13,471 nucleotides of DNA from an uncultured Clostridia bacterium. GTDB lineage: Bacteria; Bacillota; Clostridia; Oscillospirales; Oscillospiraceae. The stretch is taken from positions 1 to 13,471 of the forward strand of contig CAMFZO010000019.1 of assembly GCA_946006895.1 (NCBI GenBank), in the 5' to 3' direction. Positions 6,837 through 13,425 of the stretch are shown piece after piece (positions within the stretch are counted from its first letter, which is position 1; every line of letters begins with the position of its first letter). The notes beneath the pieces were generated by a model. That model had not been told where the DNA came from, did no database searches, and worked only from the letters and a program-made list of their open reading frames with translations. A program made the translations under genes and the position numbers.

Positions 6837-7772
6837 ATGCCAGTTCCTGTTTATGTCTTTACCGGCTTCCTCGACGCCGGTAAGACGAAATTCATCCAGG
6901 GGACCCTCTGCGACGAGCGCTTCAATGCCGGAGAGCGTACCCTGCTGCTGCTCTGCGAGGAGGGCGAGGAGGAATACGACATTTCCGCCTATCCCTATCA
7001 TCATGTCTATCCCGAGGTCATCGACCAGGAGATCGTCACCACGGCGGAGCTTGCAATGCTCCTTAAGAAGCACCGTGCCGAGCGTGTCGTGGTGGAGCTC
7101 AACGGTATGCTCCAGGTAGGTCCTTTCTATCAAAAAATGCCGGAGGAATGGCAGGTGGCCCAGGAGGTCATGTTTGCCGACGGTTCCACCATTCTGGCCT
7201 ACAATTCCAACCTCCGTTCCCTGGTGGTGGACAAGCTGTCGGGCTGTGAAATGGTGGTGTTCAACCGCGTACCTGCCGGGTCGGACATCATGCCGCTGCA
7301 CAAGCTGGCACGTGCCGTCAACCGCCGGGTCGACATCCTCTACGAATATACTGATGGCACGACCCGGTTTGACGACATCGAGGACCCTCTCCCCTTTGAC
7401 ATCAACGCGCCGGTCATCGAGATCGGCGACGACGATTTTGCCCTCTGGTATCGGGATATCAGCGAGGAGCCGAAAAAATATAAGGACAAGACCGTCCGCT
7501 TCAAGGCCCAGGTAGCCCGCCTGAAGCATGACCGCGAGGGCTATTTCGCGCCGGGCCGCTTTGTGATGACCTGCTGCGTTGAGGATATCCAGTTCATGGG
7601 GATGCCCTGCAAATACGATAAGAGCAGCGAGCTTCGCGCCCGGGATTGGGTCATGGTCACGGCCCGCATTGATGTCCGTTTCCACGGCATCTACCGTGGC
7701 ATCGGCCCCGTCCTGACCGCTCTGGAGGTCACCCCTGCCCAGCGCCCGGAAAACGAGGTCGCTACTTTTTAG
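6837..7772 (+). CDS. Degenerate G3E/CobW-like P-loop domain fused to a DUF1980/YcgQ-like C-terminal domain
   Basis: 311 residues. The N-terminal half starts like a COG0523 protein (VYVFTGFLDAGKTKFIQGTL), but Walker A is GFLDAGKT (10-17, Asp in place of Gly). There is no CxCC motif, the Walker B-like strand reads VVVELNG (84-90), and FNRVPAGSD (142-150) sits where NKxD is expected. After about residue 195 the protein does not look like CobW_C. GRFVMTCCVEDIQFMGMPCKY (240-260), within about 200-300, resembles the C-terminal domain of TIGR03943/DUF1980 (YcgQ) proteins, including the conserved M-x-CC. The start at 6837 has GAGGT overlapping the upstream stop, spacing 7 nt, so translation is coupled to the His-rich CobW gene. 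Probably a partner in metal handling; nucleotide binding and function are unproven. Confidence 0.8.
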   Translation: MPVPVYVFTGFLDAGKTKFIQGTLCDERFNAGERTLLLLCEEGEEEYDISAYPYHHVYPEVIDQEIVTTAELAMLLKKHRAERVVVELNGMLQVGPFYQKMPEEWQVAQEVMFADGSTILAYNSNLRSLVVDKLSGCEMVVFNRVPAGSDIMPLHKLARAVNRRVDILYEYTDGTTRFDDIEDPLPFDINAPVIEIGDDDFALWYRDISEEPKKYKDKTVRFKAQVARLKHDREGYFAPGRFVMTCCVEDIQFMGMPCKYDKSSELRARDWVMVTARIDVRFHGIYRGIGPVLTALEVTPAQRPENEVATF

Positions 7773-7780
7773 ATTTACAG

Positions 7781-7816
7781 AAAAACTCCCGCCTCAACCG
7801 AGGTGGGAGCTTTTTT
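7781..7816. terminator. Bidirectional intrinsic terminator between convergent operons
   Basis: CTCCCGCCTC (7786-7795) pairs with GAGGTGGGAG (7800-7809) in a 10-bp stem with one G-T pair and an AACC loop. It is flanked by six T on the plus side (7811-7816) and five A (five T on the minus strand) at 7781-7785. It ends the CobW-like pair from the left and the nusB-to-TraB string from the right. Confidence 0.92.
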
Positions 7817-7827
7817 ATCTCTATCAT

Positions 7828-8826
7828 TTATCCGATCCGTTCGACGCTGTAGCCGCGCTGGGCCAGAAGCTCCGCGCAGGCGCCTTCACCGATGATATGG
7901 GCGGCGCCCACAACAAAGAAGCCTGTGCCGCCCTGGGCAAGATAGTCCTCCGCTGTATCCGCCATGCTGATATTGCGCTCCGTGATCAGCTTGCTCGTAT
8001 ATTCGGCGTAAAGCTCGGTTTCCTCTGCGGTCGGTTCTTCGCTGACCGATGCTGCGATTGCCGCTTCATCTCCGGCAAGCCACACCTCGTAGAGCTGCAG
8101 AGTCTCATCCGCCGATGCCTGCGGATCCTCCACATAGGAGCCAATGATCAGAGACATCAGTTCGTCGGAGAAGCCAGTCAGCAGGTTATACTGGAATTCG
8201 AGGGATTCCACTTCCCGAACCTCTTTGTTTTCCTCTGCGGCGAGACCCAGGAAAAACAGATCGATGCCATCCATTGCATCCAATCCGCTCATCTCGGTGA
8301 TAATGTTTTCCAGCAGTGACATCCATACAGCGGGGCTAACGGAATCGAGAAGTGAATAGTACTGTCCCTGTTCTGTCAAAAAGGCCTTTGCCGCCTCATA
8401 GGTCTCCTGACCGATGTGATCGGCGATGGTGGTGCCGTCGGACGTGAGCATCTTAGCCGCCATTTCTCCCTGGGCCGCATAATCGGTGATGTCGCACTCT
8501 ACGGCGAGATACTCGCTTTCCTCATAGGCCTGCATCACATAGTCCGGCAGCGGATAGGCACGGTAGTCTGTGGCATGGATGGAGCCAAAGAGATACAGCA
8601 CAGCGCCATTCTCCCCGGTGACCTTATATAAGACAGGCGTACAGGTCTCCCCTGTCTCCTCCTCTGTCGTTGACGGCACGGGCGCTTCTGTTTCCTCCGT
8701 GGTCTGGGGGACATCGGACGAAGCCTGTGTCGCTTCCGTTGTCGGTGCGGTCTGCTCTGCTGATTTGCCGCAGCCCCACAGGCACAGCAGACTCAGAAGC
8801 AAAAATAGTGCAATAAAGCGTTTCAT
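7828..8826 (-). CDS. TraB/GumN-family lipoprotein
   Basis: 332 residues. An N-terminal lipoprotein signal (MKRFIALFLLLSLLCLWGC) has lipobox LWGC and Cys19 as the predicted lipidated residue, so the protein should be anchored on the outer face of the membrane. A Thr/Glu-rich, low-complexity linker follows (about 22-60). The TraB/GumN domain (about 63-332) carries both conserved GxxH motifs, GSIH (81-84) and GAAH (307-310), plus DGIDLFFLG (186-194) and EVESLE (205-210). Members are related to Tiki-type metalloproteases; the bacterial function is poorly known. The start ATG overlaps the stop of the DUF5662 gene (ATGA), with GGAGGA 6 nt upstream. It is the last gene of its operon, ending just before the bidirectional terminator. 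Confidence 0.92.
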   Translation of the reverse strand: MKRFIALFLLLSLLCLWGCGKSAEQTAPTTEATQASSDVPQTTEETEAPVPSTTEEETGETCTPVLYKVTGENGAVLYLFGSIHATDYRAYPLPDYVMQAYEESEYLAVECDITDYAAQGEMAAKMLTSDGTTIADHIGQETYEAAKAFLTEQGQYYSLLDSVSPAVWMSLLENIITEMSGLDAMDGIDLFFLGLAAEENKEVREVESLEFQYNLLTGFSDELMSLIIGSYVEDPQASADETLQLYEVWLAGDEAAIAASVSEEPTAEETELYAEYTSKLITERNISMADTAEDYLAQGGTGFFVVGAAHIIGEGACAELLAQRGYSVERIG

Positions 8827-9395
8827 GTAGATTCCTCCGTATTTTTCTGTAGAATCGGTATGTTCGGGTCCCTGACAGAACGCAAGTATCGGAACGTCTC
8901 CTTCTCTCCCCTGTCTCGCAGCATGGTGAGCACATAGATGAGTTCTTCCTTGGTCTGGGGGTGCATGGCCGAGGTCTCTCTGGACTCCGAGGAGCCGAGA
9001 AAATAGGCCAGCGCGTCGCCGTCGCGGTAGTCCTTGCCGTGGTAGATCTTGCAGGCGGCGATACGGTCCATGACCATTTCAATAAAATACTTACGCGGCA
9101 TGGGCACGGGGGCATAGCGCCGTGTTTGCAGGTTCAGATCCGTCCAGTATTCAAAGTGGTGCTTATTTCTGCCCTTGTGGTGCATCCAGGCGGTGGAGTA
9201 GCCCACCACCTCACGCTCCCGGGAATTGGGGCTGCGCGTACCCTGATAGTATTTGACCCCGGAACGAAATTCCGTCCATGAATACTTGGAAAGGTCGTGG
9301 GTCAATCCCTGCCGGTAAAGTCCCACGGCAAAGCAGCCCCTGCGCACCGCCCAGCGGTGCTTTGTGATGGTGCAGAAGTGTTTCCAAGCATTCAT
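8823..9395 (-). CDS. DUF5662 family protein
   Basis: 190 residues, no signal peptide or membrane segment. I recognise it as the DUF5662 family of Firmicutes from GLTHDLSKYSWTEF (30-43) and WMHHKGRNKHHFEYW (70-84). Conserved His/Asp residues (His33-Asp34, His72-His73, His79-His80, Asp110) suggest a metal site and a layout reminiscent of HD-type phosphohydrolases, but no activity is established and I do not assign one. The AGGAG Shine-Dalgarno overlaps the stop codon of sigK; the start lies 13 nt downstream. It overlaps the TraB-family gene by 4 nt. Confidence 0.85.
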   Translation of the reverse strand: MNAWKHFCTITKHRWAVRRGCFAVGLYRQGLTHDLSKYSWTEFRSGVKYYQGTRSPNSREREVVGYSTAWMHHKGRNKHHFEYWTDLNLQTRRYAPVPMPRKYFIEMVMDRIAACKIYHGKDYRDGDALAYFLGSSESRETSAMHPQTKEELIYVLTMLRDRGEKETFRYLRSVRDPNIPILQKNTEEST

Positions 9396-9408
9396 GACGT
9401 CGTTTCTC

Positions 9409-10095
9409 CTATTCCGAAAGTGCCTTTTCCAGCTTTTGCAATGCTTTTTTCTCGATGCGGCTGACGTAGCTCCGGCTGATGCCGCACATGGCGGCGATCT
9501 CGCGCTGTGTCAGAGCCTTGCGGTTGCCGATGCCGTAGCGCAGCAGAATGATGCGCCGCTCCCGCTCGTCGAGGCATTCGTCGATCTTCTCGTAGAGCTT
9601 GGCGTAGATCTCCTTGTCGGACAACTGCTCGAACAGGTCGTCGTCGGAACAGATGACATCCATCAGGGAAAGGGCCGTCCCGTCCTTGCCGGTCTCGATG
9701 TAATCCGACAGAGAGACGTCCGTCGCGCTTTTCCGCTGGCCGCGGAAGTACATCAGGATTTCATTCTCCACACAGCGGGCGGCATAGGTCGCCAGACGTG
9801 CGCCCTTGGCGGCGTCAAAGGTGGATATGCCCTTGATAAGGCCGATGGTCCCGATGGAGATCAGGTCCTCCTGGTCGGAGGTCTGGGTGTAGTATTTTTT
9901 GATGATGTGCGCAACCAGCCGCAAATTGCGCTCGATCAAAATATTTCGGGCGTGTAAGTCCCCCTGGGCGGAAAGCTCCAGATAGCGGGCTTCCTCCTTG
10001 GCGCTGAGCGGTCTGGGAAAGGAACCGCTGCCGTTGGAAAGCCGCAGGGAGTATAAGATGCTGCTGATCATCAGCCATACAGCCGCGCCCAGCAT
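9409..10095 (-). CDS. sigK: RNA polymerase sporulation sigma factor sigma-K
   Basis: 228 residues. Sigma-K directs late mother-cell transcription (coat and cortex genes). Seen: a hydrophobic N-terminal pro-sequence-like segment (MLGAAVWLMISSILYSLRLS, 1-20), then GSFPRPLSAKEEARYLEL, which matches sigma-K rather than sigma-E. Region 2 includes ARNILIERNLRLVAHIIKKY (49-68) and EDLISIGTIGLIKGI (76-90). Region 4.2 has the helix-turn-helix LTQREIAAMCGISRSYVSRI (195-214). The gene is intact, with no skin-type insertion. The start at 10095 is supported by GGAGGT 6-7 nt upstream, but that site lies in a hairpin. It sits 49 nt after ispA in an otherwise housekeeping string. The pro-sequence suggests activation by proteolysis as in Bacillus; the protease gene is not in the window. 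Confidence 0.95.
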   Translation of the reverse strand: MLGAAVWLMISSILYSLRLSNGSGSFPRPLSAKEEARYLELSAQGDLHARNILIERNLRLVAHIIKKYYTQTSDQEDLISIGTIGLIKGISTFDAAKGARLATYAARCVENEILMYFRGQRKSATDVSLSDYIETGKDGTALSLMDVICSDDDLFEQLSDKEIYAKLYEKIDECLDERERRIILLRYGIGNRKALTQREIAAMCGISRSYVSRIEKKALQKLEKALSE

Positions 10096-10102
10096 CCAAC
10101 CA

Positions 10103-10126
10103 CCTCCGAATCAGCATATTCGGAGG
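10103..10126 (-). promoter_or_regulatory. Perfect 9-bp hairpin that captures the sigK Shine-Dalgarno
   Basis: On the minus strand CCTCCGAAT (10126-10118) and ATTCGGAGG (10111-10103) form a perfect 9-bp stem with a 6-nt loop. The 3' arm contains the GGAGG that serves as the sigK ribosome binding site. The sequence after it is not T-rich (TGGTTGG), so it is unlikely to be a terminator. Any role in translation control or mRNA processing is inferred. Confidence 0.65.
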
Positions 10127-10144
10127 CGGCAAGTCCCTATGCAA

Positions 10145-10999
10145 TCAACTTTCCCGTCCCACCAGCGACAGCGCCAGCGTCCGAAGAAAATCGGCGTTTT
10201 CAAAAATATCCAGTGCGCCTATGGCCCGTTCTGTCTCAGAGGCCACCATTTTTTTGCAGGCCTCCACGCCGTAGAGGCGGACAAAGGTGTTTTTACTGCC
10301 GTCCATGCCGGTGGCCTTGCCCAGCTTTGCAGAGTCGCCGATCACATCCAGAATGTCGTCCCGGATCTGGAACGCAAGGCCCAGAGCGTCGGCGTATTTC
10401 TGCGCCGCCAAAAGCTGTTCCCGCGTTCCTCCGGCGGCAATGACACCCAACTGACAGGCGGCGGAGATCAAAGCGCCAGTCTTGCGGGACTGGATCTCAT
10501 AGACATCCTGCTCCGTACACAGGCGCTGTTCCGCCTCCATATCCAGGACCTGACCGCCCACCATGCCCAGCTCACCGGCGCAGTGAGACAGGACCTGCAC
10601 TGCCGAGACGATCTTCTCGCAGGACAGCTTTGCGGAGGTCAACTGCCAGAAAGCGGCGGTCAACAGAGCATCCCCTGCCAGGACGGCCTTCGCCTCGCCG
10701 TAGACCTTGTGGTTGGTCAGACGGCCCCGGCGGTAATCGTCGTTGTCCATACAGGGCAGATCGTCGTGAATGAGACTATAGGTATGCACCATCTCCGCCG
10801 CCGCGGCAAAGGGCAAAGCCACATCGGCACTGCCGCCGCAGACTTCGCAAAACGCCTGAGTCAAAACGGGACGCAGACGCTTGCCCCCTGCTAACAGGCT
10901 GTAGCGCATGGCGTTGAGGAGGCTTTTCTGCGGGACCTTTTCGCAGAAGCAGCCCTCAAGATAGGCTTCGATCCGGTCCACATATACCTGCCTATTCAT
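10145..10999 (-). CDS. ispA: Polyprenyl synthetase, farnesyl diphosphate synthase type
   Basis: 284 residues; condenses isopentenyl diphosphate with allylic diphosphates to make geranyl and farnesyl diphosphate for undecaprenyl phosphate and quinone pathways. Seen: GGKRLRP (38-44), first Asp-rich motif DDLPCMDNDD (79-88), GDALL (109-113), GGQVLD (148-153), KTGALI (173-178), and second Asp-rich motif FQIRDDILD (210-218), followed by DSAKLGKATGMDGSKNT. The MDNDD spacing in the first motif is typical of bacterial FPP synthases. The length is only slightly below the usual 290-300. The start overlaps the end of xseB by 8 nt, with AAAGGA about 9 nt upstream. The xseA-xseB-ispA order is common in Firmicutes, where dxs often follows; here sigK follows. 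Confidence 0.95.
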   Translation of the reverse strand: MNRQVYVDRIEAYLEGCFCEKVPQKSLLNAMRYSLLAGGKRLRPVLTQAFCEVCGGSADVALPFAAAAEMVHTYSLIHDDLPCMDNDDYRRGRLTNHKVYGEAKAVLAGDALLTAAFWQLTSAKLSCEKIVSAVQVLSHCAGELGMVGGQVLDMEAEQRLCTEQDVYEIQSRKTGALISAACQLGVIAAGGTREQLLAAQKYADALGLAFQIRDDILDVIGDSAKLGKATGMDGSKNTFVRLYGVEACKKMVASETERAIGALDIFENADFLRTLALSLVGRES

Positions 11000-11222
11000 C
11001 GGAAAAGGTCCTTTCCTCGGGAGCGCCGTCGGTACCCTTGGTGAGCTGAACCACCTTCAGCTCCGCCTCGTCCAGGAGCTTGGTGCAGGAGGAAACCAGA
11101 CCGGTTCCCTCATCAAAGAGCTTGAGGGCTTCCTCCAGAGGCACGTCGCCGTTTTCCATGCGCTGGACGATCTCCTCCAGCCGGGTCAGGGACGCTTCAA
11201 AGGTTTTAGACTGCTGTTTCAT
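10992..11222 (-). CDS. xseB: Exodeoxyribonuclease VII small subunit
   Basis: 76 residues, the normal size. XseB subunits coat the long helices of XseA to form exonuclease VII, which degrades single-stranded DNA to oligonucleotides. The typical core is seen: FEASLTRLEEIVQRMENGDV (8-27) followed by PLEEALKLFDEGTGLV, a two-helix pattern. It overlaps xseA upstream by 17 nt and ispA downstream by 8 nt, in different frames. GGAGG lies about 9 nt before the start, inside xseA. Confidence 0.95.
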   Translation of the reverse strand: MKQQSKTFEASLTRLEEIVQRMENGDVPLEEALKLFDEGTGLVSSCTKLLDEAELKVVQLTKGTDGAPEERTFSDE

Positions 11223-12420
11223 TGGTGATCTCCTCCACTCGGGTAATTGCCGCGCCGTCGCTCAGACGCAGGGTCAGTCTGTCTCCGGGCGCAAGGGCTT
11301 GGACGGTTCTGACCGGTGCTCCATTGTCATCCAGGGCGATGGAATAGCCCCGGCTCAGGACCTTTAAGGGACTCATGGCGTCCAGCTTGGATGTGAGCGC
11401 CACAAATTTTTCCCGCTTTCGATTCAAAAGGCTCAAAGACGCCGCGCTGAGACGGCGGTGAGTATAGTCCAGGAGCATCCTCCGGTCGGCAAGATAATTC
11501 CCAGGGCTTTTCAGACTGCGGCTGGCAGCCAGGGACGCGACCTTCTGTCGCTCCTGATGCAGCCGCTTTTTCATCAGCGTCAGCAGCAGGGCACCCTTTG
11601 CCGTCAGGCTCTGGCGCAGTTCCAGTTGGTCAGGCACTGCCAGCTCCGCAGCGTTGGAGGGAGTCGCAGCCCGCAGATCTGCCACAAAGTCGGAGATCGT
11701 CACATCCGGCTCATGGCCCACGGCGGAGATTACCGGGATGCGGGACTCGGCAATAGCATAGGCGACCCGCTCGTCGTTAAAGGCCCACAGATCCTCCATG
11801 GAGCCGCCGCCGCGCCCTGTAATGATGAGGTCCGCCACCCGGTATTCATTGGCGTAGCGGATGGCGGCGGCGATCTCCGCAGGTGCCTCCTCCCCCTGGA
11901 CCCGCACCGACAGCAGTTTGACCTCGGTCAAGGGATAGCGCTTGCGCAAAATGCGCAGCATATCCCGCAGCGCTGCACCGGCAGAGGAAGTGACGATGGC
12001 GATAGAATGTGGAAATTTCGGCAGGGGCTTTTTCCGCTCCGCCGCAAACAGCCCTTTTTCCTGCAGCTTGGCTTTGAGCTGCTCAAAGGCCACGTGCAGG
12101 TCACCCACGCCGTCGGGCATCATGTCCTGGCAATAGAGCTGATACACGCCGTCCCGGGGAAAGACGGAGATCCGGCCGAAGGCAATGACCTTCATGCCGT
12201 TTTCCGGGCGGAAACGCAGACGAAACGCATTGCCCTTGAACATGACACAGCGGATGGCACCGCCGGCGTCCTTCAGGGAAAAGTAGTGGTGGCCGGAGGG
12301 ATAGAGCTTATAATTGCTGATCTCTCCGCGAAGGAACAGAGCGGAAAGAAACTCGTCGTCCTCAAAGCGGAGCTTCAGATATTCATTGATCTGGGAGACC
12401 TCATAGATCTGCTGCTGCAT
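11206..12420 (-). CDS. xseA: Exodeoxyribonuclease VII large subunit
   Basis: 404 residues, within the family range. Seen: an N-terminal OB-fold (about 1-105) with ISNYKLYPSGHHYFSLKD (34-51); the catalytic region with AIVTSSAGAALRDM (141-154), GRGGGSMEDLWAFNDE (202-217) and ISAVGHEPDVTISDFVADLR (231-250); a helical, positively charged segment (about 265-345) expected to bind XseB; and the C-terminal LSRGYSIALDDNG motif. All catalytic-domain signatures are intact. The start has GGAGG 7 nt upstream, within the end of the preceding Kae1-like gene, which it overlaps by 20 nt. Confidence 0.96.
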   Translation of the reverse strand: MQQQIYEVSQINEYLKLRFEDDEFLSALFLRGEISNYKLYPSGHHYFSLKDAGGAIRCVMFKGNAFRLRFRPENGMKVIAFGRISVFPRDGVYQLYCQDMMPDGVGDLHVAFEQLKAKLQEKGLFAAERKKPLPKFPHSIAIVTSSAGAALRDMLRILRKRYPLTEVKLLSVRVQGEEAPAEIAAAIRYANEYRVADLIITGRGGGSMEDLWAFNDERVAYAIAESRIPVISAVGHEPDVTISDFVADLRAATPSNAAELAVPDQLELRQSLTAKGALLLTLMKKRLHQERQKVASLAASRSLKSPGNYLADRRMLLDYTHRRLSAASLSLLNRKREKFVALTSKLDAMSPLKVLSRGYSIALDDNGAPVRTVQALAPGDRLTLRLSDGAAITRVEEITNETAV

Positions 12421-13330
12421 GATGTGCCCTCCATGTTAAAACGGCGGTGCCCAGGGCATTGTCGGTGGAATACTGCGGGGGACAGAAAATGGCAGGCAGA
12501 GCCGCGCATTTTTCCCGCAGCAGCGCGTTGGAGGCGACGCCCCCGGCAAAGACCACCTGACACTCAGGGTACCGCTTCAAGGCGTTTTTCGTGGCCTCTG
12601 CAATGGCGCCGATCAGGCAGCGCAGGGCATAGGCTGCCGTCTCAGCGGCGTCGCCCTGATGGTATGCCTCCACCTTGTTCTGCACACCGGAAAGGGAGAA
12701 TTCCGTGTCATGTACCTTGACGCGAAATGCGTCCTTTTTCTTTGCTGTGCGGCTCAGAGCGTCCAGCTCCTTTCCCGCCGGGAAAGGCAGGCCGAGCAGT
12801 TTACCGGTGCGGTCTATGAGCTGACCGGCGGAAATATCAGTGGTCCCGCCGATCTTTTCTGCGTGGACACTGACACCCTCCGGCGTGACATAGAGCAGCT
12901 CCGTGGTGCCGCCGGAGAGATGCCAGGCCAGGTGGGGCTTGTCCATCAGCTCCATGTGGTTTGATGACCACAGAGAGGCCGCAATATGGCCCTGCTGGTG
13001 GGAAAAGCCGTAGACCGGGATGCCCAGGGCCGCGCCCAAAACTCGTGCCTGGGACTCCCCAGCCAGAAAACAGGGCATATAGGAGCCTTCCACCGCACGG
13101 GGACGGGTGCTGACGCCGACGGCGTCAAATTTGCAAGGCCCAAAATCGGAAAACAGCCTGTCGGTCAGTTCCGGCAGGCGTTTTACATGAGAAAAGAGCG
13201 CATCGCTCTGCCGCAGACCGAGGCTGCCCTGGGCAACCTCCAGCAGACGCGAACAGTTATGCCCCTCCCTGCCGTCAAACACGGCCACGGAGGTGGTATA
13301 GTTGCTGGTGTCAAAGGCCAGAACGGTCAT
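12401..13330 (-). CDS. Kae1/TsaD-like protein (peptidase M22-type paralogue)
   Basis: 309 residues, ASKHA-fold protein of the Kae1/TsaD family. Seen: N-terminal VLAFDTSNYTTSVAVFD (3-19), metal-ligand pair HQQGH (His111, His115), HLSGGTTELL (137-146), GGTTDISAGQLIDRTGKLLG (161-180), FAGGVASNALLRE (261-273) and the C-terminal STDNALG with Asp290. True TsaD makes the threonylcarbamoyl modification of tRNA A37 and usually begins with a SCDET-type motif and is about 335-345 residues long. Here that position reads SNYTTS and the protein is shorter. I therefore call it the paralogue commonly found beside nusB and xseA in Clostridia rather than TsaD itself, and leave the symbol empty. The start overlaps the nusB stop (ATGA), with AGGAG 8 nt upstream. 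Confidence 0.85.
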   Translation of the reverse strand: MTVLAFDTSNYTTSVAVFDGREGHNCSRLLEVAQGSLGLRQSDALFSHVKRLPELTDRLFSDFGPCKFDAVGVSTRPRAVEGSYMPCFLAGESQARVLGAALGIPVYGFSHQQGHIAASLWSSNHMELMDKPHLAWHLSGGTTELLYVTPEGVSVHAEKIGGTTDISAGQLIDRTGKLLGLPFPAGKELDALSRTAKKKDAFRVKVHDTEFSLSGVQNKVEAYHQGDAAETAAYALRCLIGAIAEATKNALKRYPECQVVFAGGVASNALLREKCAALPAIFCPPQYSTDNALGTAVLTWRAHHAAADL

Positions 13331-13425
13331 TCTTCCTTCTCCTTCAAACCGCGGGCAAAGGAGCCGAGGATACCGTTGACGAAGGCAACCACGTCCTCCT
13401 CCTCATATTTCCGGGTCAGTTCGAC
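13327..13425 (-). CDS. nusB: Transcription antitermination factor NusB (C-terminal 32 codons only)
   Basis: The minus strand reads VELTRKYEEEDVVAFVNGIL followed by GSFARGLKEKEE and a TGA stop. The pattern of A-x-x-FVNGILG near the C-terminus is characteristic of NusB, an RNA-binding factor acting with NusE/S10 in rRNA antitermination. The stop overlaps the start of the Kae1-like gene by ATGA. The 5' part is missing because the genomic sequence stops at 13425, where adapter sequence begins; this is a sequencing/assembly edge, not a natural truncation. Confidence 0.85.
   Translation of the reverse strand, partial: VELTRKYEEEDVVAFVNGILGSFARGLKEKEE

Noticed and set aside
6774..7685. A 303-codon minus-strand frame
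   Set aside because: Antisense to the DUF1980-fusion gene, which has a proper start, Shine-Dalgarno and motifs.
9409..10095. Possible skin-type interruption of sigK
   Set aside because: The frame is continuous from the pro-sequence through region 4.2, so the gene is intact.
10103..10126. The ispA-sigK hairpin as an intrinsic terminator
   Set aside because: There is no T-rich tract on either strand after the stem, and the 3' arm holds the sigK ribosome binding site.
11458..12720. A 420-codon plus-strand frame
   Set aside because: Antisense to xseA and the Kae1-like gene; no Shine-Dalgarno and no domain resemblance.
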